Positions 9,248-18,212 of a stretch of 64,000 bases of DNA are shown piece after piece. This stretch comes from Leptothermofonsia sichuanensis E412. GTDB lineage: Bacteria > Cyanobacteriota > Cyanobacteriia > Leptolyngbyales > Leptolyngbyaceae. The position numbers were made by a program, and so were the translations under genes. How positions within the stretch are numbered: position 1 is the first letter of the stretch; every line of letters begins with the position of its first letter. The stretch spans positions 1,860,001 to 1,924,000 of the forward strand of contig NZ_CP072600.1 in the NCBI RefSeq assembly GCF_019891175.1, written 5' to 3'. The notes beneath the pieces were generated by a model that was not told the origin of the DNA, ran no database searches, and was given only the letters and a program-made list of their open reading frames with translations.

Positions 9248-9717
9248 GGATCAGGAAAACGGAGGAGAAGTTCAGGGTCAGGTATTTTGAAATCCAAACT
9301 ATTAAGTGGGGATCTCCGGTTATAGCATTTCCTTTCCGGGTGAGGTAATTTCATCGGCCTGACTCAGGGTTTCTACGACTATCCGTATACCTCACTGGAT
9401 TCAAAAACGCTATGTTTTGATTCTTTCTTTGCCTTAGCTTAAAACCAGAAAATGGAGAATCTGTGGAGACAGTTATTGCATCCTTAAAAACCTGGACATC
9501 TGCTACAGCAGTTCTAAAATAGCGATAGCCATGCAGGTGAGGACAATCTGGCGATCGCAAACCCCTGTTATGCCGTCCTTTTAATCCTGTTCCCTGCTAT
9601 AGCGTTTTTCAATTGAGTAAAGTACTTCACACCGTTGAAAAGGGCTATATATCTCCAGACATAAAGACTCAGGATTGGTTACCTGGTGCTGATGATTGAC
9701 CGAGACCGGGAAGCTTG
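9248..9717. other. Intergenic region with one internally deleted family C repeat
   Basis: No convincing gene is seen in these 470 bp. They hold a 55-bp copy of the family C palindromic repeat (9598-9652: TATAGCG start, GGGCTATATA end) that lacks the central hairpin of the full copies. Confidence 0.55.
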
Positions 9718-10098
9718 TTATTGTTCCCACCCCAGGACTTCTGCAATTTGAGTATGTAATTTCATGGCTTTAAAGGGCTTGCAGATGGTGGCCGCTACAC
9801 CCAGTCTGGCAAACCAGCGCTGATCCGATGCCTGCACTTTTGCCGTCATTAAAATCACTGGGATCGACTGAGTGACCGGATTAGTCTGAAGTTCCTGGAG
9901 AGTCGCGATCCCATCTTTATCTGGCATCATCACATCCAGTAAGATGGCATCGGGTTGCTCAGTCGCGGCTTTGTTCAGCCCTTCATCACCGGATGTTGCC
10001 GTTATGACATTCCATCCTCCTACAGCCTGGAGGGTCAATTGAGCAACTGCCAGAATCTCCTGATCATCATCAATGATCAGAACTCGCTTCGTTGCCAT
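9718..10098 (-). CDS. Single-domain response regulator (CheY-like)
   Basis: This is a stand-alone receiver domain of 126 residues. It has the acidic pocket in LIIDDDQE, the acceptor Asp in AILLDVMMPDKDG, the Thr in VILMTAK and the Lys in ICKPFK. The ATG at 10098 is chosen because the receiver fold begins directly after it (MATKRVLIIDDD); an upstream in-frame start at 10122 also exists. The gene overlaps the 3' end of the hybrid kinase gene by 29 bp, so it is the last gene of a three-gene phosphorelay operon and a likely acceptor from that kinase. Confidence 0.92.
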   Translation of the reverse strand: MATKRVLIIDDDQEILAVAQLTLQAVGGWNVITATSGDEGLNKAATEQPDAILLDVMMPDKDGIATLQELQTNPVTQSIPVILMTAKVQASDQRWFARLGVAATICKPFKAMKLHTQIAEVLGWEQ

Positions 10099-13000
10099 GA
10101 TTGTTGTCTCCTCCTCGATCAACGATAATCCGGTTCAGCAGATCAACCACCTGGCGCTCAAATTCCTGGGGGGTTACCCGTCCTTTTGTCAGGAACAGGG
10201 TTTGTCCCAGTTTTAAGCGATCGCGATCGTCTCCATTCAGGTCATGCGCTGTATAAACAACAACAGGTACCTGACATAGATGATTATGCTGCCGCAGCCA
10301 GTCCACCACAGCAAACCCATTTTGCTCTGGTAACCCCAGGTCAAGTACCAGCAAATCGGGCACAATCTGTTGGCTTAACTGGATGGCTGCCCGCCCTGTT
10401 GCCGCATGGAATGCCTGGATTCCATGACGAGAGAATACCGTCAGCAATACCTGTGCCAGATCTAAGTCATCTTCAACAACCAGAACCCGGATCACCTGAT
10501 GACTCTTGGCCAGGGCGCGCTCCAGTGCCCGGCGTAGCAATTGTTGATTGGGTGGTTTAACGATCCAGTCGCTGATATCGGACGGGGGGGACTTGCGGGT
10601 GTCTGGGGATAGCCCACTCAAAATAATGACGGGAATATTCTTTGTGACAGGTTGCTGTTTTAACTGCGCCAGGGTTTCCCAACCATCCATACCAGGCATC
10701 ATCAGATTCAGAAAAATCACATCTGGAAGATGCTGGCGAGCGAGGTTGATTGCCTCCTCTCCAGTCGCTGCCGTCAGTACTCTGTATCGTTGCCGTTCTA
10801 ACATTGCCTGGACAATGGTGCGTACAGAGAAATCATTGTCACAGACCAGGATGAGTGGGGTATGGGGGGTGGAGCTGGAATGTGAGCGCGGCTCGACGGA
10901 CGTTTCAACGGTGGACTCCGATGAACCGCGATCGCTCAGGGTTGCAGCCGAACTGTAAGAGGGATGGGATGGAGGGTGGACTGAAAAGGGCGGGATCTGG
11001 GCAGGAGTTGACTGTAACTGTGATGGATTAAATACTGGTAGCGTAAAGAAGAAGGTACTGCCTTCACCGGGGAAGCTTTCAGCCCAGATCCTGCCTCCGT
11101 GGTGGTGCAAAATGGTACGGCAGATGGCCAACCCCAGTCCAGTTCCTCCTTTCTGGCGAGAGTCGGAGGCATCAACTTGTTGAAAGCGCCCGAAAATCGT
11201 CTCCAGTTTATCGGGGGGAATGCCGCGCCCCTGGTCGCTGACTTTGAATAGGACGTATGGGAAGGAAGGAGAAAGGAGAGCAGAAGGGGAAAAGGGGGAG
11301 GCAACAGGTTTCCCGTCTCTTTTGGCGACTGGCTCGTCCTGGTCTATCAGGGCTGCACTCAACCGGATGGAACTACCTGGTGGTGAGAATTTAATCGCAT
11401 TACTGAGTAAGTTGGTCAGAACCTGGATAATGCGGTCCGGGTCTGCCCATACGGAAACAGCGAGGGGCGCAATCTGAAGGGTAACTCCTGCCTGGTGTGC
11501 CATCTCTTGCAAGACTTCGGCTGACTGATTCATTAAATCACTGGCATTGCAGGCCTGTGGGGTAATGGCAACCTTACCGGATTCGATGCGTTCAATATCG
11601 AGAATATCGTTAATCAGACGAACCAGGCGATCGGTGCTGCTGGCCGCAATGTTTAACATGCGCTGGGCATCTTCTGGTTGAGATTGCAGTACCCCATTCG
11701 CCAGCAGATCAAGCGCACCTGAGATGGAGGTCAGGGGGGTGCGTAATTCGTGACTGACAATGGAGACGAATTCATCCTTGAGCCGTTCAACTTCCCGCCG
11801 ATCGCTAATATCTTTCATGAAGCAGTAGTGACCAATGCATTGCTGCTGCTGGTCATAGGCTTTCACCATCACCACTTGCTTGTCAAAAACAGAGCCATCC
11901 TTGCGTAAACCCCTGACTTCAACCTCGACTTTATTGGTTGTTTGCAGTTGCTCATAGGCCGCCATGACAATTTCGTGATCCTCAGGATAGAGAACCTCCT
12001 GCCATTTCATGCCAATCAGTTCTTCCGGTTCATAACCCACCATCCTGGCATAGGCGGGATTAACCTTGACATAACGTCCCTCACAATCCAATTGGGAAAT
12101 ACCTTCGACGGCACTTTCGAGCGCAGCACTCATAATCCGGAGTTCTTCCTGGGAGCGGGCAAGTGCCTGACGCTGGTGGATCTCCTGTTCCAAAAGTTGA
12201 GCCTGGGAAAGGGCTATGCCAATCTGGTTCGCCAGTTGTTGCAGAAAGCTGGTTTCATCGGTAGTCCACTGGCGCGGTTGGGAGCATTGGTGGGCAATCA
12301 ATAATCCCCACAGTTCTGTTTGAATGAAAATAGGAACCACTAAATTGGCTTTGACACAGAGCTGTTGCAAGAATTCGATATAGCAAGGCTGGGTGTCAAT
12401 TTGTTCAATATTGGCGATCGCCCCAATCCGCCCCTGGCGATACTGTTCCAGGTACCCTTCCTGAAAGCAAGGATCGACAAAATCTCGCCCAATCGTAGCC
12501 AGATAGTCCGCTGTAACCGCTTCTTGAACCACTGTGCCGGAACCATCGGGGAAAAGCTGAAACAGTAAAACGCGATCGGACTGGAGGAATTGCTGCACTT
12601 CTGTGACAGTCGTTTGCAGGATTTCTTCTAGCTTCAACGACTGACGAATTTTCAGGGATATCTCAGCAAAAAGCTGAGATCGCTGGTTTTGCCGCTGAAT
12701 TTCTGCCTGGGCCAGTCTGAGATCGGTTTGTTCCTGAATCTGACGGGTCAACTTTTGAATTTTGAGGTGGGTTTTGACACGGGCCAGTACTTCTTCCTGC
12801 TGAAATGGCTTTGTAATATAGTCCACCGCACCCAGGTTGAAGCCTTTGATCTTATCAACCGTTTCTGTCAGAGCAATCATAAAAATGATGGGAATGTCTG
12901 CCGTTGTTTCCTCTGCCTTTAACCGACGGCAGGTTTCAAACCCATCCATACCTGGCATTAGAATGTCCAGCAAAATCAAATCAGGGAGGGCATATCTGGC

Positions 13001-13153
13001 TCTTTCAATCGCACTCTGTCCATCTTCTGCAATCAAAATTTGGAAGCCGGAACTGGACAGAAATTCAAACAATATTTCTAAGTTGGTGGGTAAGTCATCC
13101 ACAATTAAGATGACCCCTTGCCCGGCGGAATTGTCTGTTTGTGTTGTTTTCAT
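10070..13153 (-). CDS. Hybrid sensor histidine kinase: REC-GAF-PAS-HisKA-HATPase-REC-REC
   Basis: This is a soluble multi-domain kinase of about 1027 residues with no membrane segment. The N-terminal receiver has its acceptor Asp in LILLDILMPGMDG. A phytochrome-like GAF domain, a PAS domain with PAC motif (GHYCFMKDIS), a HisKA site VSHELRTPLTS and a HATPase with GTGLGLAICR follow. Two C-terminal receivers come last. The first of these has Asn where the acceptor Asp should be (VIFLNLMMPG); the second is intact (LLVLDLGLPEQNG). The ATG at 13153 gives a family-like start (MKTTQTDN); the longer frame to 13231 would overlap the upstream gene. It probably receives signals through GAF/PAS ligands and passes phosphate to the neighbouring regulators. 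Confidence 0.92.
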   Translation of the reverse strand: MKTTQTDNSAGQGVILIVDDLPTNLEILFEFLSSSGFQILIAEDGQSAIERARYALPDLILLDILMPGMDGFETCRRLKAEETTADIPIIFMIALTETVDKIKGFNLGAVDYITKPFQQEEVLARVKTHLKIQKLTRQIQEQTDLRLAQAEIQRQNQRSQLFAEISLKIRQSLKLEEILQTTVTEVQQFLQSDRVLLFQLFPDGSGTVVQEAVTADYLATIGRDFVDPCFQEGYLEQYRQGRIGAIANIEQIDTQPCYIEFLQQLCVKANLVVPIFIQTELWGLLIAHQCSQPRQWTTDETSFLQQLANQIGIALSQAQLLEQEIHQRQALARSQEELRIMSAALESAVEGISQLDCEGRYVKVNPAYARMVGYEPEELIGMKWQEVLYPEDHEIVMAAYEQLQTTNKVEVEVRGLRKDGSVFDKQVVMVKAYDQQQQCIGHYCFMKDISDRREVERLKDEFVSIVSHELRTPLTSISGALDLLANGVLQSQPEDAQRMLNIAASSTDRLVRLINDILDIERIESGKVAITPQACNASDLMNQSAEVLQEMAHQAGVTLQIAPLAVSVWADPDRIIQVLTNLLSNAIKFSPPGSSIRLSAALIDQDEPVAKRDGKPVASPFSPSALLSPSFPYVLFKVSDQGRGIPPDKLETIFGRFQQVDASDSRQKGGTGLGLAICRTILHHHGGRIWAESFPGEGSTFFFTLPVFNPSQLQSTPAQIPPFSVHPPSHPSYSSAATLSDRGSSESTVETSVEPRSHSSSTPHTPLILVCDNDFSVRTIVQAMLERQRYRVLTAATGEEAINLARQHLPDVIFLNLMMPGMDGWETLAQLKQQPVTKNIPVIILSGLSPDTRKSPPSDISDWIVKPPNQQLLRRALERALAKSHQVIRVLVVEDDLDLAQVLLTVFSRHGIQAFHAATGRAAIQLSQQIVPDLLVLDLGLPEQNGFAVVDWLRQHNHLCQVPVVVYTAHDLNGDDRDRLKLGQTLFLTKGRVTPQEFERQVVDLLNRIIVDRGGDNNHGNEASSDH

Positions 13154-13224
13154 CCCCCAGCCCTCACTCCAGCAACCTGGTTTTGGTGGGCAGTCAGGAC
13201 AAGGTCGTCGCTTTGAGGAAGAGT

Positions 13225-15660
13225 CTAACAACTCACGACGCGATCGCCCCCTGCCGCTTTTGCCTGATTCAGCGCCCCATCAGCCGCCCGGTAAAGCGCC
13301 TGGAGATCGTCAATGGTGGCATCATGATGGACAATGCTGGCACTGCACGTGACCCGAAACGGCTCCGATTGAGCACCCGGAAACTCCATCTGGCGCACTT
13401 GATTCACAACCTCAGACAGCCGTTCTATCCCCTCCTCTCTGGTCACACCAGCCATTCCAATCACAAACTCTGTCCCTCCCCAACGACCCACAACATCTTC
13501 ACTGTGGAATGTTTGTCGCAATAATTTGCCAATCTGAAACAAAACTTGATCTCCAGCAGCATGACCATACTGGTGGTTCACCCGCCTCAGATCGTCGAGA
13601 TCCAAAATTGCCAGACAAAAGGATTGCTGATGCTGGTGACTCCAGTTCAGTAATTGGGTGAGTTTCTGAGTAGACTGACGACGATTAGCCACTTCCGTTA
13701 ATGCATCAGTTTCTGCCAGACTGCGCAACAGTCGTGATCTCTCCAGGCGATTTAAAATTCGAGTCACCAGTTCTGGTCCAATCACAGGCTTGGTGACAAA
13801 ATCATCTGCGCCAGCCGTAAACACACGATGCATAGTTTCAGCATCGGTGTGAGCGGTGAGAAATAAAATGGGTAGCCCGCTCCAGTGCGAATCATTGCGC
13901 ACCACCTGGCATAGCTCAATCCCATTCACATGCGGCATTTCTACATCCAATACCAGCAAGTCAGGGGCGGCTGCCTCCAGGACTTCCAGGAAACGCAGGG
14001 GATTGTCCAGCGTCACAACCCTCATGCCCCAGGGTTCCAGTAAACGCTGTAGAGCAGCCAGTACCTGGGGATCATCATCCATCACCATTACCCGCGTTTC
14101 AGCCGTGCGGGTATGCTGAAGCATCTGGGTCACAACTTCTAGAACCTGAGATGGCGTAGCCGAGGCTGGCACAACTCGCCGACCACCCAGGCGTGTAATC
14201 TTGACCCGATCCGTCAATTGCTCCTGCCCTGTCAGAACAATGGCAGGGATCGGAGGAGTGTAGCTATTCAGTTCTGCCAGCAACGCGGGCGCATCCAGAG
14301 CAGGTGAGGTTCTGCCCTGCTTGTGCTGGACTGGAAGATTCAGCAGTACTGCATCCGGTCGGTATCCGGCAAGCTGCTCCTGGGCGATCGCTGGAGTGGC
14401 GGCAATTTGCGATCGCAGCCCACGACTTGCTGCTTCGGCTGCCAGGGCAGCCGCTAACTCTGGATCTGTATGGACGATGAGTAACTGAGGATATTCATCC
14501 GCTGGCGGCTGGGTTGATAGCCATACCGAAACGTCATCATTACTACTCATTTGCTGCAATTCTTGGCGCAACCCAGTCACCAGGTGCAGTAGATGCTGCT
14601 TTTGGGTCTGATCCAGCGCACGCTTTGCCATAAACAGAGGCTCAATCGCACGGGCAAGTTGAGACCCCTCATCAGACCCAAACATTCCTAATGAGCCAGC
14701 CAGTCGATGCGCCTCCTCTTCTGCCTGCTGTCTCAAATCCTCATCCAGTTGATTTTGTAGTAATAGAGTGGTTGCCTGCTCAACCACCCTCACTCGACAG
14801 TTCAAACTCTCCTTTGCCTGTTTCCAAATCAGATCCGCATCTGGTTTGATTTCTGCTGAAATTTGGTTGGTTGAGGTCTTTGCTCCATCGGGCAATGTGA
14901 TTACGTTTGATTCGCTGGACTGAGCAGTTTCCCTATCCCCACGTTTCCGCTTTCCCCCATCCAGATTTTCCCGACGGATCCTTCCCTCTGCTGGTTTAAG
15001 GCGGTATCCAATACCGTAGATAGTCTCCAGTGGATCGTCTACCACCCCGGCTGCCTTAAGCTTCTGGCGTAGCCCTTTCACATGGGAACGAACCGTTTCA
15101 TCCGTAGGAGGTTCTTCAAACGACCACAGATGGTCAATCAAGGCACTACAGCTAAAAATACGATGGCTATTCCGCAGGAACAGTTCCAGTAACCCATACT
15201 CTTTGGGTGTTAAATGCAGCCGTTGACCGTTACAGGTTACTTCGCAAGTACTGGGATCAAGTTGTAAATTTCTCCATTCCAACAGAGGTGTGAACGTTGA
15301 TCCGCCCCGGCGCAATAATGCTCGGACGCGAGCCAGCAACTCCTGTAAGTTGAATGGCTTTGTGACATAATCATCTGCCCCCGCATCCAGTCCCAGTACC
15401 CGACTGGTAGTTGTATCCTGCGCTGTCAGTAACAGAATCGGGGTTTGATTTCCCTGTGCTCTTAGCCTTTGACAAACACTGATTCCATTGAGTTTGGGCA
15501 AAACAACATCTAACAGAATGAGATCGTAGGTGTATGCCTCTGCCAGTTCTGCACCGATCTGACCGTCTGTAGCTATATCGACGATATAGTGCTGATCGGT
15601 CATCGCTTTTGCCAGGGAGCTGGCAATGAGTTCATCATCTTCAATGAGTAGTATTCTCAT
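13225..15660 (-). CDS. OmpR-type response regulator fused to Hpt, receivers and a degenerate GGDEF domain
   Basis: This unusually composite regulator has about 811 residues. Domain order: receiver (LILLDVVLPKLNG), OmpR winged helix (about 130-225, TDETVRSHVKGLRQK), charged linker, Hpt domain with the transfer His in AHRLAGSLGMFG, and a receiver-like domain with Asn at the acceptor site (AVLLNLPVQ). An intact receiver (LLVLDVEMPHVNG) and a GGDEF domain follow. The GGDEF signature reads GGTEF, replacing the catalytic acidic residue, so cyclase activity is doubtful. The ATG at 15660 gives the usual MRILLIEDD start; a GTG at 15684 is possible. It is the first gene of the operon with the hybrid kinase and the CheY-like protein. 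Confidence 0.9.
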   Translation of the reverse strand: MRILLIEDDELIASSLAKAMTDQHYIVDIATDGQIGAELAEAYTYDLILLDVVLPKLNGISVCQRLRAQGNQTPILLLTAQDTTTSRVLGLDAGADDYVTKPFNLQELLARVRALLRRGGSTFTPLLEWRNLQLDPSTCEVTCNGQRLHLTPKEYGLLELFLRNSHRIFSCSALIDHLWSFEEPPTDETVRSHVKGLRQKLKAAGVVDDPLETIYGIGYRLKPAEGRIRRENLDGGKRKRGDRETAQSSESNVITLPDGAKTSTNQISAEIKPDADLIWKQAKESLNCRVRVVEQATTLLLQNQLDEDLRQQAEEEAHRLAGSLGMFGSDEGSQLARAIEPLFMAKRALDQTQKQHLLHLVTGLRQELQQMSSNDDVSVWLSTQPPADEYPQLLIVHTDPELAAALAAEAASRGLRSQIAATPAIAQEQLAGYRPDAVLLNLPVQHKQGRTSPALDAPALLAELNSYTPPIPAIVLTGQEQLTDRVKITRLGGRRVVPASATPSQVLEVVTQMLQHTRTAETRVMVMDDDPQVLAALQRLLEPWGMRVVTLDNPLRFLEVLEAAAPDLLVLDVEMPHVNGIELCQVVRNDSHWSGLPILFLTAHTDAETMHRVFTAGADDFVTKPVIGPELVTRILNRLERSRLLRSLAETDALTEVANRRQSTQKLTQLLNWSHQHQQSFCLAILDLDDLRRVNHQYGHAAGDQVLFQIGKLLRQTFHSEDVVGRWGGTEFVIGMAGVTREEGIERLSEVVNQVRQMEFPGAQSEPFRVTCSASIVHHDATIDDLQALYRAADGALNQAKAAGGDRVVSC

Positions 15661-15970
15661 AGGCAGTGATGCCTGGTCTGACACCCACCATCGGGCTACT
15701 ACGACAGCGATTCTGTTTGGTTTATGAGAGAGGCTCTCCCGTAGTTGTCTCTCATAAAGCCGTTCGGTCTTAACGCCTATCCAAAAACTTTGTCAGTTCG
15801 GGTTTGGGCTTTGTCAGTTGGAGCTTTTGGGATAGTTTTTTACAACGGACTTAGAACAGCTACATGTCTAGCCTAGCTCGTGGGGGGAGCAAAAGCGTGC
15901 AGTTTTTTAAAATTTTGTTGGGTGGGCGATCGCTGGAATAGGATTTACGACTCAGAAGACTGTCCTGTCA

Positions 15971-16690
15971 TCATTCTTCGGTCAGTTCACCAAACTGGGC
16001 TTGATAACGCTCTAGCAGAGTTTGTAACTCTTCAGCCCGCTGGCGCTCCTGTTCAGCCCGCTGGCGCTCCTGTTCAGCCCGCTGTTCAGCTTCTATCCGC
16101 CGCTGGGTTTCGGCCTTCAAGGTTTCAGCTAATTCATCGGGCAGCAACAATTTTTCACCTGTGTCTTCCCGATAGAAGGCAAGCAGGTTACCCTCGATTT
16201 CCAGACGTAACTTGAGAGCCGCGCTACGGTGTTCTGCCATAGGCACGTAAGTGCCATTTTGCAACTGATAGCCCTGCAACTGTCCTTCTAACCATTCCCC
16301 TTTTGGGTCAAACAGCCAGTATTCCTGAACTTCTAACTGTTCGTAAAGCCCTTTTTTGAAGCCTGTATCCTGGTCTTTCGTTCCGCGTGAAGTCATTTCA
16401 AAAATTACTCTGGGTACCTGTCCTTCTTCCCAAAGTTTGTAGTTGTCTCGCCCACCCGGTTCCACATCAAAAATGACCATCACATCGGGAGCCACTCGTA
16501 ATTTTGGAAAGCCTTGAGCGTAGTAAAAGAACTGGTTGGCTAAAACTGTTGCCCGTTGCCCTTTCAGATATTGCCGTAAAACTTCCAGCGTGGTCAGCAA
16601 GACATATAAATGATCGTAAGTCTCTGCCACAGGTTCGCCATCGCTACTGGGATAAACAATTTGAGACGGAGGGTTGGTAATGGCTGTCAT
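15971..16690 (-). CDS. Uma2-family (DUF820) putative restriction-like endonuclease
   Basis: This 239-residue protein is of a family greatly expanded in cyanobacteria with a PD-(D/E)XK-like fold. The core is visible in RVAPDVMVIFD, VPRVIFEMTSRGT, the KKGLYEQLEVQEYWLFDP segment and a final basic strand. The C-terminal 50 residues are a charged helix built from repeats of EQERQRA, encoded by a 21-bp tandem repeat at about 16033-16080. ATG at 16690 is preferred over 16741 because MTAITNP precedes the conserved core. Cellular role unknown. Confidence 0.88.
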   Translation of the reverse strand: MTAITNPPSQIVYPSSDGEPVAETYDHLYVLLTTLEVLRQYLKGQRATVLANQFFYYAQGFPKLRVAPDVMVIFDVEPGGRDNYKLWEEGQVPRVIFEMTSRGTKDQDTGFKKGLYEQLEVQEYWLFDPKGEWLEGQLQGYQLQNGTYVPMAEHRSAALKLRLEIEGNLLAFYREDTGEKLLLPDELAETLKAETQRRIEAEQRAEQERQRAEQERQRAEELQTLLERYQAQFGELTEE

Positions 16691-16889
16691 GAGTTTGTCA
16701 CCCCTTAGCAGCGCAACTTCCTGGTGTCCATAGTTTAACAACTTTCGCAGTAGTCATTGTGCTCTGCTCTAAGTCTGGAAATTCCATAAATATCCCTCTT
16801 TAAATCTAAATAAGTAGACCGGGCTTGAAAAGTTCAGGTGTGTGAAGTTAGATAAAGGCATCGATTTCAACAGTTTGGAGAGGCAGACG

Positions 16890-17300
16890 ATGGGCGCCCG
16901 CTTACGAGTGTTTCTCAGTGCTGCTGAAGAGCGCACCTTGTTTGAGCTTCGTACCGCAACGACCGTTCCTCAGCGGGTGAAAGACCGAGCCGAAGTGGTG
17001 CGGTTGAGCCATCAAGGGATGTATGTGGAGAAAATTGCCACCTTGTTCCACTGGCATGAGCGAACGGTGCGAGAAACTTTGGGGCGTTGGCAAGCCAAGG
17101 GATTAGGGGGACTGTGGGATGGGCCCAGACCCGGAGCCAAACGACGGTGGCAAGCGGAGGACATGGAGTACTTGGAAGCGTGTTTACGAGCAGAACCGCA
17201 CACCTACAATAGTCAGCAACTGGCCCACAAGTTAGCCAGTGAGCGGAACGTCGAGTTGAGTGCCGACCACCTCCGACAGGTGCTCAAAAAAAGGGGGTGA
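16890..17300 (+). CDS. IS630 transposase, upstream frame (helix-turn-helix part)
   Basis: This is the N-terminal DNA-binding portion of the transposase, about 136 residues, with helix-turn-helix segments around VVRLSHQGMYVEKIATLF and HERTVRETLGRWQ. ATG at 16890, preceded by GGAGAGG, is preferred over the GTG at 16842, which lies at the edge of the terminal repeat. The frame stops at 17300, just after a run of seven A and five G (17286-17297). That is the kind of slippery site used for -1 frameshifting in this family. Confidence 0.8.
   Translation: MGARLRVFLSAAEERTLFELRTATTVPQRVKDRAEVVRLSHQGMYVEKIATLFHWHERTVRETLGRWQAKGLGGLWDGPRPGAKRRWQAEDMEYLEACLRAEPHTYNSQQLAHKLASERNVELSADHLRQVLKKRG
17286..17297 (+). 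promoter_or_regulatory. Probable programmed -1 frameshift site (A7G5)
   Basis: AAAAAAAGGGGG sits at the end of the upstream transposase frame, directly before its TGA. The downstream frame is -1 relative to it and overlaps here, so slippage would make one full-length transposase of roughly 357-373 residues. Confidence 0.65.
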
Positions 17301-17962
17301 TTTGGAAACGCACTCGTCACAGTCACCGAGGCAAGCAAGACCCAGTCGAAAAGGCGAAGAAACTGGCGGACTTGGAGAGGCTGCAATGGGCAGCAGCAGC
17401 AGGAGACATCGACTTGTTTTATCTGGACGAATCGGGGTTTTCGCTGTGGATGCCCGTCGAGTATAGCTATTTCTTTGTGGGAGAACAGAAGCGCCTTGAA
17501 CAAACCTCACGGCGAGGCAAACGGATTAGCATTTTGGGATTGTTGCAACCCTTGGTAAGTTTCGTCTATGGCTTGGTGGTGGGCAGTTTCGATAGCACTC
17601 GCTACATCACGATGATGGATGAACAGGCTCGGCAAGCCAAACTCCAATTGGCACAAACGGGCAAGATCCGGGTCATCGTTCAAGATAACAGCCCCACTCA
17701 TACCAGCAAACAGATGCAGGCGAAATGGGTAGAGTGGGAAACTTGCGGACTGTATTGCTTTTTCTTACCGAAATACTGCTCCGAACTCAATCCGATTGAA
17801 ATCGAGTGGCATCAGTTAAAAACGCACGAATTGCGAGGACATATGTTTGAACATGAACTGGACTTAGCCTATGCCGTCATTGATGGGGTCGAGGCCAGAG
17901 CGCAAGCGGCAGGGTATCAAGCTGAACGATTCCGATTTCCCTCGAAATTGGCTCATTCATGA
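17297..17962 (+). CDS. IS630 transposase, downstream frame (DDE catalytic part)
   Basis: This frame carries the DDE catalytic domain. The first Asp is in LFYLDESGFSLW, the second in VIVQDNSPTHTS, and the Glu in LNPIEIEWHQLK. It is in the -1 frame relative to the upstream ORF and probably translated as a fusion through the A7G5 site, although a GTG at 17297 could also start it. The triad is complete and no internal stop is present. Confidence 0.85.
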   Translation: MIWKRTRHSHRGKQDPVEKAKKLADLERLQWAAAAGDIDLFYLDESGFSLWMPVEYSYFFVGEQKRLEQTSRRGKRISILGLLQPLVSFVYGLVVGSFDSTRYITMMDEQARQAKLQLAQTGKIRVIVQDNSPTHTSKQMQAKWVEWETCGLYCFFLPKYCSELNPIEIEWHQLKTHELRGHMFEHELDLAYAVIDGVEARAQAAGYQAERFRFPSKLAHS

Positions 17963-18077
17963 ACCATTACATACCTGAGCTTTTTAACCCTTAGCTACTT
18001 ACCCCTCTTTGATCCCTGTTGAAGGAGATAAATTCTGAGAATACCTCGTTTCCAAGGCTCTATCTGAAAATGACATC

Positions 18078-18185
18078 TAGTGGTCTGTCAAATTAAATTT
18101 GACAGGTAACTGAATACTGAAAGGCTGATTGAAGCTAAATTTTGAGGGTCTGCGACCCGTCAAAATTTTCCTGACGGAACACCTA
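18078..18185. repeat. MITE-like element family E, copy 2
   Basis: The left end TAGTGGTCTGTCAAATT and the right end CCTGACGGAACACCTA are imperfect inverted repeats. An inner hairpin reads AAATTTTGAGGGTC...GACCCGTCAAAATTTT. It is related to the element at 8147-8244 by the AGTGGTCTGTCAA-type terminus. Confidence 0.55.
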
Positions 18186-18212
18186 GGAGGCCTTGCCTCT
18201 TTTCCTATTTCA

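Larger units (their letters stand above)
16811..18001 (+). mobile_element. IS630-family insertion sequence, complete, with TA target duplication
   Basis: The ends TAAGTAGACCGGGCTTGAAA (left) and the complement of the right end, TAAGTAGCTAAGGGTTAAAA, match at about 25 of 33 positions over the full inverted repeat. Both outermost bases are TA, the target that IS630/Tc1 elements duplicate. The element is 1191 bp and encodes a two-frame transposase with all three catalytic residues, so it looks potentially active. Confidence 0.85.

Noticed and set aside
9351-9560. Minus-strand frame of 69 residues
   Set aside because: No start signal, no domain, and neighbouring sequence is repeat-rich intergenic DNA.
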